A DNA stretch of 8,136 nucleotides from DASYYE01 sp035946955 (GTDB lineage Bacteria > Actinomycetota > Actinomycetes > Streptosporangiales > Streptosporangiaceae), in NCBI GenBank assembly GCA_035946955.1, contig DASYYE010000313.1, positions 1 to 8,136 on the forward strand, in the 5' to 3' direction. The position numbers and the translations under genes were made by a program. Positions 1 through 7,063 of the stretch are shown here, piece after piece (positions within the stretch are counted from its first letter, which is position 1; the number at the start of each line of letters is the position of its first letter). Under the pieces are notes generated by a model, which saw only the letters and a list, made by a program, of their open reading frames with translations, was not told the origin of the DNA and made no database searches.

Positions 1-97
1 GGGGTTCCAGTCGAGCGGTGCCGTCGTGCTCCTCATCGCCGTGCTCATGCTCAGACCGCAGGGGCTGTTCTCCGTCCCGGCGCCGAGGAGGGTGTAA
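1..97 (+). CDS. livH: Branched-chain amino acid ABC transporter permease, LivH-like, C-terminal end (partial)
   Basis: Only the last 31 codons are present; the gene runs in from the left edge in the frame that begins at base 2 and stops at TAA 95-97. The visible peptide has a hydrophobic stretch (GAVVLLIAVLMLRPQGLF) followed by a short basic tail ending PRRV. The 'LRPQGLF/LRPxGLFG' sequence after the last membrane helix is typical of the C-terminus of LivH/HAAT-family inner-membrane permeases, one of the two channel subunits of branched-chain amino acid importers. The stop codon overlaps the start of the next gene (TAATG), which implies translational coupling with the LivM-like partner and supports the assignment. 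With so little of the protein visible, the family call rests on this motif plus the neighbour. Confidence 0.8.
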   Translation, partial: GFQSSGAVVLLIAVLMLRPQGLFSVPAPRRV

Positions 98-1170
98 TGG
101 CACCGCGCCCGTCCGGGCCAGGACGGGGAATCATGGTGGCACGCCTCCGGCAAGCCGCGATCCCCGGCAGGATGCGGGTGCCCCGCCAGCCGCTGCTGCG
201 TAACGGGCTGATCACACTCGCCGCCGGCGGTGCCCTCTACCTGGCGTCGTCACTGCTGAGCGAGAACGCGAACTTCAACCTGGCCGAGATCGCCGCCTAC
301 GCCATCGTGATCGCCGGCCTCACCTTGCTCATCGGCGGCACGGGCCAGATCTCGCTGGGTCACGCGGCGCTGATGACCGTGGGCGCTTACAGCTACGCCT
401 ATCTCGAGCAGCATCAGCCACACCTGCCCATATTGGCAGGCCTGCTGTTCGCGACCGCGTTCACCGCCGCAGCCGGTGCCGTCATCGGGCTAGCGGCCGC
501 CCGGCTCCGGGGCCCATACCTGGCCGGGGTGACGCTCGCCCTCGGCGTGGCCGTGCCCGACCTTGCCGGCCACTACTTCAACAGCGACCAGGGCATCCCG
601 GTCAGCCTTACCAGCCCCGGGGCGTACACGACGCGGCCGAACCACTATCTCGCGCTGATCTGCCTGTCCACCGCCCTGGTGACATTCTTCGTGCTCGCCA
701 ACCTCCGGCGCAGCCGACTGCACCGCTCCTTCACCGCCGTCCGTGACCACGAGATCGCTGCGTCCCTGTGCGGGATCAGCGTGGCAAGAACCCAGTGCCT
801 GGCGTTCGTCCTGAGCGCAGCCTGCGCGGGGCTCGGTGGTGCTCTGCTCAGCCTGGCGCTCTTCGGGGCGACCCCCAGCGAGTTCCCGCTCACCCTGTCG
901 ATCCAGCTTCTCGCCGCCACGGTCATCGGTGGCATGGCAGGCCTTGGCGGCGCGGTCGCGGGGGCGGTCCTCATCGTGTACGTCCCGCTGTGGGTCGCGC
1001 ACGTCGCCTCGGGCAGCCAGGGCAATCTCGCGCTCAACCTTCCGTCGCTGGTCTTCGGGTTCCTCGTCATCGGCGTCGTCATGGTGTGGCGGGACGGGAT
1101 CGAGGGCCGACTGCGGTGGCTGGCCGGCCGGATCCTGGCCCACCTGCCAAGGAGCCGCCCCTCGAACTGA
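97..1170 (+). CDS. livM: Branched-chain amino acid ABC transporter permease, LivM-like
   Basis: A 357-aa polytopic membrane protein, the second channel subunit of a Liv/HAAT-type importer. The signature GQISLGHAALMTVGAY at residues 83-98 is the conserved LivM/LivH motif. AVRDHEIAASLCGI at about 214-227 matches the cytoplasmic coupling loop that contacts the ATPases. Hydrophobic segments fall at about 38-54, 66-82, 110-134, 140-157, 184-201, 233-256, 266-300 and 315-331. The ATG at 97 overlaps the upstream stop and has a strong Shine-Dalgarno AGGAGGG at 86-92. Internal ATGs at 133 and 172 would trim a basic N-terminal extension and cannot be excluded, because the conserved core only starts near residue 36. 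Length is normal for the family. It ends 116 nt before the binding-protein gene on the same strand. The substrate is inferred from the family: branched-chain or other small amino acids, amides or urea are possible. Confidence 0.93.
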   Translation: MAPRPSGPGRGIMVARLRQAAIPGRMRVPRQPLLRNGLITLAAGGALYLASSLLSENANFNLAEIAAYAIVIAGLTLLIGGTGQISLGHAALMTVGAYSYAYLEQHQPHLPILAGLLFATAFTAAAGAVIGLAAARLRGPYLAGVTLALGVAVPDLAGHYFNSDQGIPVSLTSPGAYTTRPNHYLALICLSTALVTFFVLANLRRSRLHRSFTAVRDHEIAASLCGISVARTQCLAFVLSAACAGLGGALLSLALFGATPSEFPLTLSIQLLAATVIGGMAGLGGAVAGAVLIVYVPLWVAHVASGSQGNLALNLPSLVFGFLVIGVVMVWRDGIEGRLRWLAGRILAHLPRSRPSN

Positions 1171-1189
1171 GCGGGCCCCTCGCCAAGGC

Positions 1190-1231
1190 CTCAGGAAGAA
1201 CCTGAGCAATCGCGCCCATGACCGTGGGCGC
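1190..1231 (+). promoter_or_regulatory. Two small RNA hairpins in the livM / binding-protein gap
   Basis: Two stem-loops lie in the spacer after the livM stop. The first pairs CTCAGG (1190-1195) with CCTGAG (1201-1206) around the loop AAGAA. The second pairs GCGCCCA (1212-1218) with TGGGCGC (1225-1231) around TGACCG. Neither is followed by a U-tract. Inferred role: partial termination or a stability/processing element that uncouples the abundant binding protein from the permeases, as is common between permease and binding-protein genes. Pairing is read by eye; no folding energy was computed. Confidence 0.4.
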
Positions 1232-1243
1232 CCCTCGAAACCT

Positions 1244-1275
1244 AGCGCCGGCAATGACGAAGAGCGCCGGCAATG
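1244..1275 (+). repeat. 13-bp direct repeat, 19-bp period, upstream of the binding-protein gene
   Basis: AGCGCCGGCAATG occurs at 1244-1256 and again at 1263-1275, separated by ACGAAG. The second copy runs directly into the Shine-Dalgarno of the binding-protein gene. It may be a local duplication or a pair of protein-binding sites; nothing else indicates which. Confidence 0.6.
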
Positions 1276-1280
1276 GAGGT
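1275..1280 (+). promoter_or_regulatory. Ribosome binding site that fixes the binding-protein start
   Basis: GGAGGT lies 6 nt before the ATG at 1287. It supports 1287 over the in-frame ATGs at 1218 and 1254, which have no comparable site and would put a non-signal-like extension before the lipoprotein leader. Confidence 0.8.
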
Positions 1281-1286
1281 GCCCTC

Positions 1287-2636
1287 ATGCAACATCGTTC
1301 ACCCCCCTGGGTTGTTGCGCTGCTAGCCGCCACGGCGCTCGCCGCGTCGGCCTGCAGCAACTCCACGGCGAGCGGGGCGGCGTCAGGAAGCCGGAATGGC
1401 AAGCCCGGAGCGTCCGCGCCGGGAGTCACCGCGACCCAGTACATTCTCGGCTCGACCCAGCCACTCACGGGCGCTGCCGCCCCCGGCTACGGCGAGATAG
1501 CGCCCGCCTCGAACGCGGTCTTCAAGTGGGTCAACGCCCACGGGGGCATCCATGGGCGGACCATCGTCTACAACTACCTCGACGATGCGTACAACCCGGC
1601 CCAGACAGTCATCAAGACACGCCAGCTAACGGCGCAGCCGGTCTTCGCGGACTTCGATCCCCTCGGCACACCGACCCAGTTGCAGGTGCAAGGGTTCCTG
1701 AACAGGTCCGGGGTGCCACAACTGTTCGTGGCGTCGGGCTGCTCATGCTGGAGCAATCCCTCTTACCCGTTGTCGTTCGGCTGGCAGACCAACTACATCA
1801 TCGAAGGCAAGATCCTCGGCCACTACATCAAGCAGCACTTCGCTGGCCGCAAGGTCGCCTACATCTACCAGGATGACGAGTTCGGGCAGGATGGCGTGGC
1901 CGGCCTCAAAACGCAGATCCCCAGCTCCGGCGTGGCCACCCAGCAGCCCTACAGCGTGACGCAGTTCCTCGCGACCGGTATCACCTCCCAGGTGGCGGCA
2001 GCCCAGGCAGCGCACGCCGGCGTCGTCGTCCTCTACGCAATTCCCGCTGTCGTCGCAGCCACCTTGCTGACGGCCGCCAAGCTCGGCTACCACCCGGCGT
2101 TCGTGGTGTCCTCCGTCGGCATCGACCCACACACCCTCGAATTCTTCTTCAAGTACCTCACCTCCAAGGCGAAGGCGAAGAACCCGGGCGCGGCGCTCCT
2201 CAACGGCGTCACCGGGGCCGACTTCCTGCCGAGCCCGAACAACCTCTCCAACCCCTGGGTCGCGCTGTTCCACCAGATCTGGGCCAACTACGACAGCGGC
2301 CAGCCGTTCGACAACAACACCATCTACGGTATGGGTGCCGCCATCACCATGGTCGACCTGCTGAAAGCGGCGGGGCCCAACCCCACGCGGCAGAGCCTGG
2401 TGGCGGCCCTTGATGCGAAGGGCGCATCCTTCGCCACGCCGGGCCTCGGGCCGCTCACCTACTCGAAATCGAACCACTACGGCTACGAGGAAAGCCAGCT
2501 CGGCATGATCAACGGCAACGGCGTGTTCACGCTCTCAGGGCCGGTGTACACAACGACCAACAGCCCCAGTGTGCCCGTCTCGACCCTCCCGGCGTCCACC
2601 GCGGCCGCGCCGGGCTTCACCAGTCCCAATTTCTGA
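1287..2636 (+). CDS. ABC transporter substrate-binding lipoprotein, branched-chain amino acid (Peripla_BP_6) type
   Basis: A 449-aa secreted, membrane-anchored solute receptor for the adjacent importer. From the chosen ATG the N-terminus is a lipoprotein signal: basic MQHR, hydrophobic WVVALLAATALAA, then ASAC with the lipid-acceptor cysteine at residue 23. Alanine rather than leucine sits at -3, so the lipobox is slightly degenerate. A Ser/Gly/Ala-rich linker follows to about residue 46. The type I periplasmic-binding fold begins at about 52 with ILGSTQPLTGAAAPGYGEI, the usual Leu/Ile/Val-receptor opening. WVNAHGGIHGR (81-91) and YIYQDDEFGQDG (192-203) are characteristic family segments. Residues 151-155 (GCSCW) place two cysteines one residue apart, possibly a structural disulfide; this is unusual but not diagnostic. 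The C-terminus is Thr/Ser/Pro-rich. It follows livM on the same strand and is closed by a strong terminator. The ligand cannot be read from sequence. Confidence 0.92.
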   Translation: MQHRSPPWVVALLAATALAASACSNSTASGAASGSRNGKPGASAPGVTATQYILGSTQPLTGAAAPGYGEIAPASNAVFKWVNAHGGIHGRTIVYNYLDDAYNPAQTVIKTRQLTAQPVFADFDPLGTPTQLQVQGFLNRSGVPQLFVASGCSCWSNPSYPLSFGWQTNYIIEGKILGHYIKQHFAGRKVAYIYQDDEFGQDGVAGLKTQIPSSGVATQQPYSVTQFLATGITSQVAAAQAAHAGVVVLYAIPAVVAATLLTAAKLGYHPAFVVSSVGIDPHTLEFFFKYLTSKAKAKNPGAALLNGVTGADFLPSPNNLSNPWVALFHQIWANYDSGQPFDNNTIYGMGAAITMVDLLKAAGPNPTRQSLVAALDAKGASFATPGLGPLTYSKSNHYGYEESQLGMINGNGVFTLSGPVYTTTNSPSVPVSTLPASTAAAPGFTSPNF

Positions 2637-2640
2637 CGAT

Positions 2641-2670
2641 CGCCGCTGGCACCCCTGTACACCAGCGGCG
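2641..2670 (+). terminator. First stem-loop after the binding-protein stop
   Basis: CGCCGCTGG (2641-2649) pairs perfectly with CCAGCGGCG (2662-2670) around a 12-nt loop, starting 4 nt after the stop codon. There is no U-tract. It probably works together with the larger stem immediately downstream. Confidence 0.55.
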
Positions 2671-2671
2671 G

Positions 2672-2720
2672 GCTCCGGGGCGGCCGGGCGGCGTGACAGC
2701 CGCCCGGCCGCCCCGAGAGC
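2672..2720 (+). terminator. Strong GC-rich stem-loop terminator of the transporter operon
   Basis: A 17-bp perfect stem (2676-2692 with 2699-2715; core GGGGCGGCCGGGCGGC) closes on the 6-nt loop GTGACA. It is extended by four more pairs (GCTC/GAGC) beyond a single bulged A at 2716. No T-run follows, which is the usual form of actinobacterial hairpin terminators. Being nearly symmetric, it could also stop transcription arriving from the convergent regulator gene. Confidence 0.8.
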
Positions 2721-2762
2721 TGCCGCGGCCGCCCCGCCCAGCTTCTCCAATCCTGGAAGTAA

Positions 2763-2778
2763 TCACGTAATATCGTGA
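2763..2778. repeat. Inverted repeat TCACG-N6-CGTGA
   Basis: TCACG (2763-2767) and CGTGA (2774-2778) flank TAATAT, giving a 16-bp operator-like dyad in a short AT-rich island. No gene start follows on either strand, so a role as a promoter operator is not evident. Confidence 0.5.
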
Positions 2779-2808
2779 GTTCACCGGTAGCCAGTCCACG
2801 CGCGGCCC

Positions 2809-2834
2809 GGTCACGGGGCGCGCGGGGCGTGACC
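2809..2834. repeat. Inverted repeat GGTCACG-N12-CGTGACC
   Basis: Perfect 7-bp arms at 2809-2815 and 2828-2834 around a GC-rich 12-nt centre. The arms contain the same TCACG/CGTGA half-site as the dyad 31 bp to the left. It could be an RNA hairpin or a protein site. Confidence 0.5.
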
Positions 2835-2934
2835 GCCGGGGGCTGCCGGGACGGTCGGGCTGACCGTGCCATCCGCTGTGGCGGTCCGGCACGTGTGGGA
2901 TCCCAAAATTCAGCACTAGCCTTGACCTGGGCTT

Positions 2935-2979
2935 CTATGCGGCTCGCTCGTATTCGTTGATGAGGCCACCGAACAGCCG
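2935..2979 (-). pseudogene. Transposase/integrase C-terminal tail fragment (14 codons)
   Basis: On the minus strand, after an in-frame TGA (2980-2982), the sequence reads RLFGGLINEYERAA and then stops at TAG (2935-2937). From memory, a 'GG(L/V)INEY-x-x-AA' ending is common at the very C-terminus of actinobacterial rve-type transposases/integrases. Such a match in a gene-free gap suggests the last scrap of an inserted element. The rest of the element is not recognisable on either side, and 14 codons is too short for certainty. It begins just 23 nt beyond the stop codon of the regulator gene on the same strand. Confidence 0.35.
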
Positions 2980-3002
2980 TCACCAATAGGCAAGAAACAG
3001 GC

Positions 3003-5864
3003 TTACACGCCAGTTGAGCGCCGGCGGTTTGGCGACGCCGTGGATGCTATGGCCGTGAGCTGGTCGAGCTTGACCCGGACTGTCTCGGCATCGCGATGGC
3101 CCAGTTCAGTGAAGATCGCAAGTGACCGATGCCATGCCCCCCGCGCGGCACCGGGGTCGCCGTTCGCAAGCTGCGCGTCGCCGAGGTGGCTCAGGGCCTC
3201 GGCCTGGCCCCAGCGCAGGCCGGCCTCCTCAGCCAGCGCAAGGGATCTCTGGTAGCAGACGATGGCCGCTGGGTAGTCGCCCAGGTGCTGGCGCGCGTAG
3301 CCGAGGCTGTCCAGCACCTGGGACTCACCGGTGATGTCACCGACCTCGCGCAGACTGTCCATTGCCTGCTGGCACCGGGCGATGGCCTGGTGATAGTCGC
3401 CGAGCAACGCCAACTGCCAGCCTGTTGCACCTACCGCGAGTGCGTAGGCGCGCTTGTCGCCGGTAGCGCGGAACAGCTCCGCTGCCTGCTCACTGTGCGC
3501 CAGCGCCTCTGCGAAGCTGCCCATGGCCTCGGCGACCACACCGAGGCCATGGTAGATGCGAGCCTGCCCGGGCTGGTCGTCAAGCTGACCGAATAGGTGG
3601 AGCGCGTGGTGGAGCTGGACGCGGGCGTCGCCAAGGCGGCCAAGCTGGATGTAGACGCGGCCGGTCTCCCGGTGGATGATAGCCCGCGCTGCGGCGTTCC
3701 CATTGCGCTGAGCCGCAGCCTGCGCCGTTCGCAGGATTTCCTCCAAATCATGCCAGTGCCCCTGTCGGTCAAGGAAGTGCGCCAGGGTCCAGGCAATCTG
3801 CCAGGCGTGCCGGTCGTAGCCTCCGTTGGCAGCGGCGGCGACCACCGCGAGCATGACCCGGTACTCGGCCGTGAACCAGCGCAACGCCTGCTGTTGGTCG
3901 GGCAGGTCCTCTGGCAGTACGCCTGGCTGGCGAGGCCCAAGGTGGATGGGCTCATGGCGGGGGAACAGCAGCACAGCCGCGGCATGGCCGGTGTGGAGAT
4001 AGTGGTCGAGCACCCGGTGTGTCACCGAGCGGCGCTCGGCGACACTGTCGAGATGGTGTGCCTGCTCGGCGGCGTAGACGCGTAGCAGGTCATGGAACGC
4101 GAACCGCCCAGGCACATGCTCCATGATCAGATGGCGGTGTGTCAGTCCGGCAAGTGCCTCGCGTGCTCTCGGCAGGGGCATGCCGGCCAGGCTGGCAGCG
4201 GCAGCCGCCGAGATATCCGGGCCGACGTGGATGCCGAGCAGCCGGAACATCCGTGCCGCTTCCGGTTTCAAGGCTAGGTAGGACCAGGAGAACACGGCCC
4301 GCACTCTGGCCGAGGTGTCGCTCACTTCCAGGGCATCGAGCCGGTTGTTCGCGCCAGCAAGTTCACCCACTACGGCGCTGAGGCTAAGGCCAGGTTGAGT
4401 GACCACTCTGGCCGCGGCCACACTCAACGCCAGCGGGAGCCGTCCGCACAACGCCACCAGTCCCACCGCCGCTTGCGGCTCGGCCGCCACCCGACCCGAA
4501 CCCAGGCGGCTGGCCAGCAACTCATACGCATCCCCAGGGGTGAGCACATCCAGCGCCACCAGATGGGCGCCCTCCCGCACGGCCAGCCCGGCCAGCTGGT
4601 TGCGGCTCGTCACCACCACCAAGCAGCCAGAGCCGCCGGGCAGCAGCGGCCGCACCTGCTGCTCGTCGCGTGCGTTGTCCAGCAAGATCAGAATCCGTCT
4701 GCCGGCCACCAGGCTGCGGTACAAAGCTGTCTGCGTGTCTAGGCCTGCCGGGATGCGCTCTACCGGAACCCCGAGAGCGTCAAGGAAACCCCGCACGGCT
4801 TCGGCCGGGGCCAGCGGGGCTACAGTTTCGTCGTAGCCGCGCAAGTCCACATACAACTGTCCGTCAGGAAACCGGTCGGCCACCAGCCGCGCCCAGTGCA
4901 CAGCCAGGACAGTCTTCCCCACACCCGGCATGCCGCCTACCGCCGAGATCACCACTGCGTTCCCAGGTGTTGCGGCCCGCTCCAGTACCCCAGACAGCTC
5001 CTGCAGCTCTGCGGAGCGGCCGACGAAATGCCGCACCAGCCCGGGTAGCTGACGGGGCACCGGCAGCGAGGCCAGCCCAAGACTGCTATGGCACCCGCTG
5101 CTTACCTCCGGCGGTGCGTGCAGGGCCGGATCGGCTTCCAGGATCCGCTGCTGGACGAGTTGCAGTTCTGGTCCCGGGTCAAGCCCCATCTCTTCGGCCA
5201 GCAATGCCCTTGTGTCGCTATAGATGGCCAGCGCGTCTGCCTGCCGCCCACAGCGATAGAGCGCCAGCATGAGCTGCGCCACCGGCTTCTCCCGCAGCGG
5301 ATAGCCTGCTGTCAGCGCTGACAATTCACCGATGACCTCTCGGTGCCGCCCCAGCGCAAGCTGATGGTCGTAGTACGCCTCGGCCGCCGCGCAGTACCGC
5401 TCATTCCACGCAGTCGCCGCGGCCTCGATGACCCGGCCGCCCATCCCCGCCAGAAACTGGCCGTGCCACAGATCCAAAGCCGAGCGAAGCAGGCACGCCG
5501 CCTGGGCCACCTGGCCCGCCGATGCGGCCAGCTGAGCCTGGGCGACCTTGCTCTCGAACCTCCGTGCGTCGAGCGCCTCACAGCCAATGGCAAGCCGGTA
5601 ACCAGCACCACAGGTTTCAATGGGATCCGGATCCCCGCTGTCGGCGAGCATGCGCCGCAGCCGCGAGATGGCGTTGCGTGCTAACTTGTCAGCCCTGGCC
5701 GGCGGGGCTTCCTCCCACAGCGCATCCACTAGCCGCGACAGCGGAACGACATGACCGGCATCAAGCAACAAGACCGCGAGGAGCCTTTGCTCAGTCGGCC
5801 CGCCCAGCGGCAGCGGCCTCCCCCCGGCCACAGCTTCCAGGTGCCCAAGGATCCGAAACTCCAT
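3003..5864 (-). CDS. AfsR/SARP-family transcriptional activator with NB-ARC and TPR domains
   Basis: A 953-aa cytoplasmic regulator with the AfsR layout and nearly AfsR length (about 990 aa). Residues 1-95 form an OmpR/SARP winged helix (MEFRILGHLEAV opening; SRLRRML recognition-helix region; GAGYRL wing). Residues about 100-245 are the bacterial transcriptional activator domain, from ARRFE to MGLDPGPELQLVQQRIL. The NB-ARC NTPase begins near 280: Walker A GMPGVGKT at 311-318, Walker B ILILLDN at 391-397, VVTSRNQL at 417-424, GRLPLAL at 474-480, and an MHD-like FHDL at 590-593. About five TPRs of 36-40 residues occupy 727-923 (for example ARIYHGLGVVAEAMGSFAEA). All NTPase motifs are intact, so the protein looks functional. 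ATG 5864 is preferred because it matches the family N-terminus; a TTG at 5912 would add 16 non-conserved residues. The Shine-Dalgarno is weak (GGGGG at 5874-5878). Known relatives activate secondary-metabolite genes or their small activators; its target here is unknown. Confidence 0.95.
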   Translation of the reverse strand: MEFRILGHLEAVAGGRPLPLGGPTEQRLLAVLLLDAGHVVPLSRLVDALWEEAPPARADKLARNAISRLRRMLADSGDPDPIETCGAGYRLAIGCEALDARRFESKVAQAQLAASAGQVAQAACLLRSALDLWHGQFLAGMGGRVIEAAATAWNERYCAAAEAYYDHQLALGRHREVIGELSALTAGYPLREKPVAQLMLALYRCGRQADALAIYSDTRALLAEEMGLDPGPELQLVQQRILEADPALHAPPEVSSGCHSSLGLASLPVPRQLPGLVRHFVGRSAELQELSGVLERAATPGNAVVISAVGGMPGVGKTVLAVHWARLVADRFPDGQLYVDLRGYDETVAPLAPAEAVRGFLDALGVPVERIPAGLDTQTALYRSLVAGRRILILLDNARDEQQVRPLLPGGSGCLVVVTSRNQLAGLAVREGAHLVALDVLTPGDAYELLASRLGSGRVAAEPQAAVGLVALCGRLPLALSVAAARVVTQPGLSLSAVVGELAGANNRLDALEVSDTSARVRAVFSWSYLALKPEAARMFRLLGIHVGPDISAAAAASLAGMPLPRAREALAGLTHRHLIMEHVPGRFAFHDLLRVYAAEQAHHLDSVAERRSVTHRVLDHYLHTGHAAAVLLFPRHEPIHLGPRQPGVLPEDLPDQQQALRWFTAEYRVMLAVVAAAANGGYDRHAWQIAWTLAHFLDRQGHWHDLEEILRTAQAAAQRNGNAAARAIIHRETGRVYIQLGRLGDARVQLHHALHLFGQLDDQPGQARIYHGLGVVAEAMGSFAEALAHSEQAAELFRATGDKRAYALAVGATGWQLALLGDYHQAIARCQQAMDSLREVGDITGESQVLDSLGYARQHLGDYPAAIVCYQRSLALAEEAGLRWGQAEALSHLGDAQLANGDPGAARGAWHRSLAIFTELGHRDAETVRVKLDQLTAIASTASPNRRRSTGV

Positions 5865-5933
5865 TGGTCTCTGCCCCCGACGAGCGACGCTTGACGACCG
5901 CAGAAGCCCCAATATGGGACAACAGGACCACCC

Positions 5934-5961
5934 ATCTTAGCCTCAGCCATCCAGGCGTCAG
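5934..5961 (-). promoter_or_regulatory. Probable sigma-70-type promoter of the AfsR-like gene
   Basis: Read on the minus strand: -35 CTGACG (5961-5956), 16-bp spacer, -10 TAAGAT (5939-5934). Transcription would start near 5927, giving an untranslated leader of about 60 nt before ATG 5864. The -10 matches the actinobacterial TAnnnT pattern and the -35 keeps the TGAC core. Read by eye; not verified. Confidence 0.45.
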
Positions 5962-6439
5962 GCCGGGCGGGACGAACCGTGACCCCGCTGACCAGCCAGA
6001 TCCGGCTCGGCCCGACCACCACCCAAACCAGCGACCTGGCCGAACGCCTCAACGTCGCCAGGCATACGATGCACACATCCGAGGCACAACCTGCTGTCCC
6101 GCCGACGGGCAGGGCCAGCAGAGCCAGCCACAAAGGCGCGGTGCTGACGGCGAATCGGTAGCCCCGACGGGGCAATGCTGACACCGGATTCTGCGATGAC
6201 ATCCAGGGAGACGGGTCACGGCCTGGCCAGGCACTGGAACGCTGGCGTTGTCCCCGCACTTGGTGTCACCGCCAAACGGTCTTGTGCTGTCTGTGCTTGG
6301 CAACCCGATGCCAGCCTGACCCAGGCGAGGGTCTTACAACCTGTACCCGGGCCAGGCAAGGAGGTGCCGAGGGCCTGAGTTCGCGCAGGACGCGTTTAAC
6401 ACCTGTCCGAAGACGCCACCCCAGCAGCTGGGCTATTTG
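5962..6439. other. Intergenic region behind the regulator; possible decayed helix-turn-helix reading at 5979-6161 (+)
   Basis: No confident gene. On the + strand a GTG-initiated frame (5979-6161, 60 codons, G/C-rich third positions) contains DLAERLNVARHTMHT. This resembles the recognition helix of LuxR/MalT-type regulators ('EIAERL-V-SRNTV-T'), but what follows does not continue as the expected helix and the frame soon stops; there is also no good ribosome site. It could be a fragment of a lost regulator or chance. On the minus strand the same stretch has a long open frame without recognisable domains. Bases 6221-6232 form a perfect 12-bp palindrome, GCCTGGCCAGGC. The 6233-6439 stretch, downstream of the beta-helix gene, shows no clear terminator; only a small CCCAGC/GCTGGG dyad at about 6421-6433 is seen. 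Confidence 0.4.
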
Positions 6440-7063
6440 TCAAGACACATTGTCAGGGCGATTGCCGGTGACGCTGCTGTTGTGCAGCGTCACCGTGTCG
6501 AGGTTGTAAACGCCGCCTCCGTCATGGCCGGCGGTGTTGCCGGTGATGCTGCTGCCGTGGAGTGTCACCGAGCCGCTGCCGTTGTAGATGCCGCCGCCGT
6601 CGCGGCCGGCGGTGTTGCCGCTGATCCTGCTGCCGCTCATGGTCACCGTGCCGAAGTTGAAGACGCCGCCGCCCTCGAGGCCGGCAGTGTTACCGCTGAT
6701 CCTGCTGCCGTTCAGCGCCAGTCTGCTGCCGTAGTTGAAGACGCCGCCGCCGAAGTGGCTGCGGGCGGTGTTGCCGGTGATGCTGCTGCCTTGGTTCAGT
6801 GTCGCCGAAGCGAAGTCGTTGTAGAGGCCGCCCCCATAGTAGGAGCTATTGCCGGTGATCCTGCTGTCGTTCATGGTCAGTGTGCCAGCGTTGAAGACGC
6901 CGCCGGCGAGTGCATTGCCGGTGACGCTGCTGTTATCCAGCGTCAGTGTGCCGAAGTCGCTGTTGTAGATCGCGCCATCGCCGTGGATGGGGCCAAGATT
7001 GCCGGTGATCCTGCTGTCATTTATTGTCAGCGTGCCGGAGTTATCGATTCCGCCACCGAATAT
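6440..7063 (-). repeat. Eight beta-helix coil repeats (23-28 codons each)
   Basis: Tandem coding repeats, residues 119-141, 142-169, 170-192, 193-219, 220-246, 247-271, 272-297 and 298-325 of the beta-helix protein. Repeats 5 to 7 are the most alike (each contains GGG(V/I)(F/Y)N and S(R/S)I(S/T)GNTAG) and are also similar at DNA level, suggesting more recent duplication. Repeats 2 and 3 are the most divergent (GDGAIYN, AGGVFN). Confidence 0.8.

Larger units (their letters stand above)
2721..3002. other. Convergent intergenic region between the transporter and the regulator gene
   Basis: Lies between the 3' ends of the + strand binding-protein gene and the - strand AfsR-like gene. I find no convincing gene here. 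It holds the two inverted repeats at 2763-2778 and 2809-2834, a smaller inverted repeat ACGGTC/GACCGT (2851-2856 / 2862-2867) that could serve as a weak terminator for the minus-strand gene, and the transposase-tail-like fragment at 2935-2979. The segment around 2756-2785 is noticeably AT-richer than its surroundings. Confidence 0.6.

Noticed and set aside
490..1254. Long minus-strand frame opposite livM
   Set aside because: Highly charged Arg/Glu/Gly composition typical of antisense GC-rich coding DNA; it overlaps a clear LivM coding region.
1218..1286. Earlier in-frame ATG starts (1218 and 1254) for the binding protein
   Set aside because: They lack a ribosome site and would bury the lipoprotein signal; ATG 1287 has GGAGGT at 6 nt.
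5865..5912. TTG start adding 16 residues to the AfsR-like protein
   Set aside because: The added residues are not conserved in the family, whose members begin close to MEFRILG; the ATG at 5864 fits.
5729..6259. 176-codon minus-strand frame across the regulator start and upstream gap
   Set aside because: It overlaps the conserved winged-helix coding region in another frame, is Trp/Arg-rich without domains, and includes the predicted promoter.
6440..7063. Tandem DNA repeats considered as a CRISPR or satellite array
   Set aside because: Spacing is 69-84 bp in multiples of three, the repeats are imperfect, and they encode a continuous beta-helix; there are no unique spacers.
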